Of a DNA stretch of 64,000 nt, positions 59,707-64,000 are shown in pieces; position 1 is the stretch's first letter; every line of letters starts with the position of its first letter. The stretch is from Sipunculus nudus. Taxonomy: Eukaryota > Annelida > Sipuncula > Golfingiida > Sipunculidae. The position numbers and the translations under genes are program-made. The stretch lies in assembly GCA_026874595.1 (NCBI GenBank), contig CM049316.1:8076339-8140338 (forward strand), given 5' to 3'. The notes under the pieces were generated by a model, which ran no database searches, had not been told where the DNA came from, and worked only from the letters and a program-made list of their open reading frames with translations.

Positions 59707-60550
59707 CTGCATCTGTAATCTGTAATCAAAGCAAATGACTACAATAGAGCCTCAAGAAAAAAATCAATAACTAGCTTAATTTTCAAGCTTTTACTTCCAA
59801 ATTTCAGATTTAAACAAATTAAATATTTATGTTTACATGCTGTGAAAATTAAATCAATGGTACTTATAGGAAAAAAATGTGCCATGGTCAAAACTGGGCA
59901 AAATTTAAGGTACTGATTTTATTTTTATGCTAATTACTTAAAAAATTTACAAAATTCAGATCTAATTTTGGGGTAAACAATTGAATCTTAATTAAACATA
60001 GTTATATACTTGGGAAAATAGACTCTAGTTTCAAAATTTTTCATGTTAAGTGAGTAACTATTTTTCCTGATTTTTTACAAAGTCCATTATGTTTGGGCCC
60101 ATAACTTAAAGAATTTATACTTAACAGACTTAATTTCTGGCATGTACATAGGAACTATATAGAAGATTATTTATGGTTAATATGAGGAAAAACAGATGAG
60201 TGGTTTTGAAATTAGGCAGTCCTGAAGTGTGAAAATAGGATTTAAATAAAAAATTGAGGTTTTTCCTTAATTTCTCAAAGGAACGAAGTCGCAAAGACCC
60301 AGTTTTCGGCTTGGTAGGAGATCTTGGGGACATCTAACATTATGCTGAATTTCGGATTCCTAGGTCTTACGGTTTCAAAACGTGCCACATCTACGGATGG
60401 ACGGACGGACGGACAGACGGACGGACGACGGACAATGGACCACGACTATAGCTCAGATGACTTATAGTCAGCTGAGCTAAAAATGGTTAAAACTATCTTT
60501 AATACTTGCTGAATATATTAACACAAATATAATAGTTTTGAAAGAATTAC

Positions 60551-60631
60551 CTCTCCTCCATCTGCAATCCCATATTATCCTTGCATTCTCAAAACAGTGA
60601 AGGCAGTATCCTTTATATAGGAGCTTTGCTT
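60551..60631 (-). CDS. Gene 3 exon (CLHC segment)
   Basis: A strong acceptor (TGTATTTGCAG) and donor GAGAG/GTAATT bound 81 bases. Only one of three frames is open, and it is exactly the phase left by the exon upstream: 'AKLLYKGYCLHCFENARIIW', then 'DCRWRR'. The CLHC pair and aromatic content look protein-like. Confidence 0.55.
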
Positions 60632-60659
60632 CTGCAAATACAAATACACAGACAATGCA

Positions 60660-60662
<3 letters not shown>

Positions 60663-60702
<40 letters not shown>
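60663..60702. repeat. (TA)n microsatellite
   Basis: A pure TA run in a gene 3 intron. Confidence 0.95.
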
Positions 60703-60704
<2 letters not shown>

Positions 60705-61566
60705 GTGATACGAATCAGTTTTAAAATCATACTCAATGACTGAAAGTTTATCGATTAATAATCATTTTTTTCATTTTATGTGCCATATTATTAACATAAA
60801 ATCTGTTGTATAGATACCTAAATATTGACAGAGTAAATTAAGCCTAGCATGTACATCACACTGAAAGGTCAAGACTATACTTGTTAATACTTATTCACTG
60901 CATAAGGATAACATTAATACTGTTTCCTGTTAAGTGCCCATCTTTCTAAAATCTATGAGAGAGTTAGAATATTTCATTGGAATAAAGAGACTTCTTTTGA
61001 ATGTGCATACCTGATCGTATATGAAAGGTTATGGAAAAAAAATACATGATTTGATGATTTAATTATGAAATGTCCTTTTCCAGAATGATTTCTACAGACA
61101 ATAGACCTGACAATGTATTTTTAAAGGCACAAATGAAAGTATGTGTAAATATGAAGTAATTAACAGTAAGGCTATGGGCCTGGATTTTATTTATTGTAAC
61201 TGTTAATAATTATATTATGAATATTTGTTAACCAGAATATAAAAAAGCAATGTTTTATAGGGAGTAAACATGTTCCAAACTGCATAAAATTAAAAAAAAA
61301 TAGCCAATAATCAGCAGGTTTGCCAAATGACACTGTAAGGTTAGAGATGGTCAGGTTAGCCTGGCTCAGCTCCATCAAGCAGCAAGCCAAAAAGTTTATT
61401 AGATAAAAATGAATGGAGAGAATGAGAAACAGGCAGGTGAATTTAGGTCAGCATCACTGCTAATGTTCAATATGTAAGATACTTGTTTCACAGATTATTA
61501 AACTCATCAGCTTATTCAAATTGCCATGGACTTTACAAAAGAAAATATGATCAAATTCAAACTTAC

Positions 61567-61660
61567 CTTGGTGTACCTTTTCTGCAATGTTCTCTGCTAG
61601 GAATTTACCCTGCAACTGCTTGCCAGTGTAGTTGTGCACCTTGCACATCTTGCATTTGTA
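61567..61660 (-). CDS. Gene 3 exon (CKMC segment)
   Basis: It ends at a perfect donor CCAAG/GTAAGT (61566-61561) and is open as 'YKCKMCKVHNYTGKQLQGKF', then 'LAENIAEKVHQ'. The acceptor is the weak point: AACAAAG just before TAC, without a strong pyrimidine tract. A better acceptor 17 bases upstream (CTTAG) would put a stop codon in this frame. CxxC suggests zinc or metal binding together with CLHC in the next exon. Confidence 0.5.
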
Positions 61661-62615
61661 CTTTGTTCACAGCTCTAAGTTTGGTAAGGCGTGGAACATT
61701 TACGTCATCTTTCCTCTAATCATTGATGCATGTATGGCTCTCTGTACACCTGCACAAGTAGAACAAATTCTAGGAGTATAAAAAAACAGAACTGATAAAC
61801 ATGTAACCAACGAAAGACATTCTCAGCACAAAGCATATTAATAATATTTACAAAGTAAGTGCAGGTATATAAATTAATAAACAAAAGTGCTATATTGCAT
61901 ATAAAAATGGTAAATATTGGGTCAACAAATGTTTTTACTCAGTGTATAAACAGAAATGTGCAAAAACAGCATCACATGTGTACGAGGATTTATAAATAGG
62001 AAGCAATATATGCAGTACAGCCTTTATATTACAAAATGATGTAACATGTGTAATTGCATTTACACATACTAGCTATTATAATATCACAAGGGCTACAGGC
62101 ATAATGCAAACCTGCGTAATCTTTCCGGGTTCCCTGATGATAAACTTGACTATAATTTGAAAAGTTATTATTTTTTAAAGTGCGACAAGTACATGTATAA
62201 AGCAAGTACTACCAATTTTGAATCTTAGTACAAGTATAAATGCACTCAGTCTGATGCATACTGATGGATGAGATGTGGTATACCCCATTACAAAGGCCTA
62301 TATGTGAGCGAGGGGGTGTCAAAAACCCCATCCAACCCACATTATGAATGGAAATTGCAACCCTGTACAACAGAGTTGGGGGGGGGGGGGGGGGGGAGGA
62401 TTCTCTGGCAAATTTTCAGTTGAGCAAACCTGGACATTACAAATGGTTTCACTAGGCCTTGCTAGAACAATTTGTGGGGGGGGGGGATCAATGAGCTATG
62501 TTTTCCAACAAAAGTTCAATAACAACTTTAGTACTGGTATCAGTGAACGACAGTGACAGAGGTGGTGTCTTCCCTGTAGCAAGGCAGTATATTATTATGT
62601 GATGTTTAAACTTAC
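61661..62615. other. Gene 3 intron
   Basis: AT-rich, with G-runs at 62380-62398 and 62474-62485; nothing else recognised. Confidence 0.45.
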
Positions 62616-62708
62616 ATAATTCCTATTCTTAAGAAATAGGAAAGTTGCCATGATGGTATCCAAATCTTCTTTGAATTTGCCACACTGATGGAAATGCTTG
62701 ACCATTTT
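62616..62708 (-). CDS. Gene 3 exon with probable start codon
   Basis: Acceptor TATGTTTTCAG, donor TTAT/GTAAGT; 93 bases. The AAAATGG context (A at -3, G at +4) makes the ATG at 62705-62703 a good translation start. The product begins 'MVKHFHQCGKFKEDLDTIMA', then 'TFLFLKNRNY', and ends in phase 0, matching the next exon. The frame is also open upstream through the edge exon, so an earlier start is possible. The family is not recognised. Confidence 0.55.
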
Positions 62709-63078
62709 CTGAAAACATAAACAGTATTTGGCTGTGCCTTAGCAGCCTTAATTTTCAGGCTCTCTCTCCCTCTCTCTCTCAAAAAGACTGGCTAAAATGT
62801 TAGCACTTTGGCTAGCATGGTATGTTTTTTTTCTTCTAAAACATGTTAAGAAATTTAGGAAATTGTCTCAAAGCTGTTAATTATTTGTTTGGTCTGTGTT
62901 TACTCTCTGTTTAAGCATCTGTTAAAAATATTTAAAAAAAAAATAAAGGGACTTTGATATCTTAATTTCTCTGGTTGACATGTAAGTGGGAAAACCTTAT
63001 TCAAGGCCTCATTTAAAATCTAGTAAATAAATAATTCAAAACTGTTTTCAGTGGTGCCTTTACCAATATTTCACCTTT

Positions 63079-63145
<67 letters not shown>

Positions 63146-63832
63146 ATATATATATGACGTATATTTATACCATTCATGCATGATATACACCCAGACATGG
63201 CCAGGGATGTGTGTTTGTGGGTCGGGGGGGGGGGGGGGGGGGTTGCTTCCTTTTTCCTAATTGGCAATTCCCTGAAACTATCATTAATGATAAACATTGG
63301 CATCAATGCAGGGAATGGGGGTTATATATCCCCCCCCCACTTTTTTAACAAGGGGGGGATTGGTCAATGTAATCATCCCCAACACTGATATTGAGCAAGT
63401 AACAATTACTTTTATATATTGGACATGTAATATATTAATAATTAGAAATCTTGACTTTGTTTCCATTTCTGAGTTAACTGAAATATAAGGTTATCTAATA
63501 ATCTAAACATGGTTTAGAGTTGACATTTAATGGAAACATAAAACCTGCACTTAATTAATATATAATATCAACATCACACAAATTTCACACATTATAAAAG
63601 GTGTATATATATAATATATATATATACACATATATACATAATATATATTTCCAACTCAATCACTCTTCTACCCCTGCCAGTGACAGTCGAAACCCCCCCC
63701 CCCCCCCCCCACATGAACGAGACTGGCCTCGTACCACTATACCATTACCAACATACACTATTACACAGTATTAGAATAACAACTAACACAGTAAACAGAT
63801 TTATGCCTATATATTAAAGAAGAACATTTTAC
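62709..63832. other. Gene 3 first intron, repeat-rich
   Basis: It holds (CT)n near 62762-62780, (TA)n at 63085-63156, G- and C-runs at 63222-63242, 63331-63340 and 63692-63710, and a TA-rich stretch near 63605-63650. Confidence 0.5.
63085..63156. repeat. (TA)n microsatellite
   Basis: A long TA run with one interruption near 63131. Confidence 0.95.
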
Positions 63833-64000
63833 CAATGAAGATGCTGGGTAACTTCTGTGACTTTCAGCAGCCAGCAGACGGACAAAAATGGCTTCTCTTC
63901 CCGCCGTGGAGTCAAAAGATCCAGGATGTTGACGTCATGAGTGGCCCCGCTGATCACTTGACGCGCGGTTTATTTCATCTGTACCGTCTGCTTTACACAC
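63833..64000 (-). promoter_or_regulatory. Gene 3 candidate first exon with CRE, cut by the window edge
   Basis: This end of the window is GC-richer than its surroundings. It contains a perfect TGACGTCA (63930-63937) and, on the minus strand, a donor CATTG/GTAAAA at 63832. A frame open into the next exon ('FVRLLAAESHRSYPASSL') has no ATG, so the exon is probably 5' UTR. On the plus strand a short ATG frame (MASLPAVESKDPGC) with good start context also lies here. A divergent promoter is possible. Confidence 0.4.

Larger units (their letters stand above)
58571..60482 (+). mobile_element. Family H element (copy 7), 1.9 kb, across gene 3 introns
   Basis: It starts at AAGGGACCTATGGGTCACTG (58574) and ends at the hairpin 60449-60479 after (GGAC)n (60396-60428). 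It appears to enclose gene 3 exon 59622-59706. Either the exon-like piece is chance or the element is two insertions flanking the exon. A long G-run lies at 59561-59589. Confidence 0.6.

Overview
This window looks like animal genomic DNA, most likely from a marine mollusc and probably a bivalve. It is AT-rich. The few recognisable coding pieces are short exons bounded by consensus GT/AG splice sites. There are no operons, rRNA genes or CRISPR arrays, and I recognised no tRNA gene. Much of the window is dispersed repeats of a type known from bivalves: tandem core repeats, then an (ACGG)n microsatellite, then a 3' terminal hairpin (pearl / Helitron-associated elements). The taxonomic call is an inference from repeat style; no gene proves it.

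Three host genes are partly or wholly visible. Gene 1 (minus strand, 18314 down to 3144) can be assembled from four exons whose intron phases all agree. It gives an 875-residue lysine-rich protein with an HMG-box-like motif and a large C-terminal part ending in five 10-residue repeats. An alternative 3' end inside intron 3 would give a 370-residue form. Gene 2 (plus strand, 45663-47126) is three consecutive exons of an SLC17 anion transporter (sialin-like, about TM7 to TM10). Its other exons were not found. Gene 3 (minus strand, about 63.9 kb down to 58 kb) is an unrecognised gene of small phase-compatible exons with repeated CxxC motifs. Perfect CRE sites (TGACGTCA) mark likely promoters for genes 1 and 3, an antisense promoter inside gene 1 intron 2, and a duplicated first-exon-like block at 25.1 and 35.6 kb.

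Layout: 0.3-1.1 kb pogo/Tigger-like element; 1.6-2.8 kb dispersed repeat; 3.1-18.9 kb gene 1 with introns full of repeats, including a 1.7-kb array of a 24-bp minisatellite; 19.5-23.4 kb a 3.9-kb long-TIR element with 5-bp target duplications; 24.0-25.1 kb a Mutator-like TIR element with 9-bp target duplications and an exon-like ORF; 25.0-34.6 kb and 35.5-56.4 kb two copies of one large segment, the second carrying about 9.8 kb (including the SLC17 exons) that the first lacks; 56.6-57.0 kb a hairpin-rich repeat; 58-64 kb gene 3 interleaved with another terminal-hairpin element.

The main structural theme is one repeat family with a palindromic 5' end (GACCCATGGGTC), a 3' hairpin and shared subterminal inverted repeats. 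It occurs about nine times in both orientations with different tandem cores. The large duplication may be real or may be two unmerged haplotypes.
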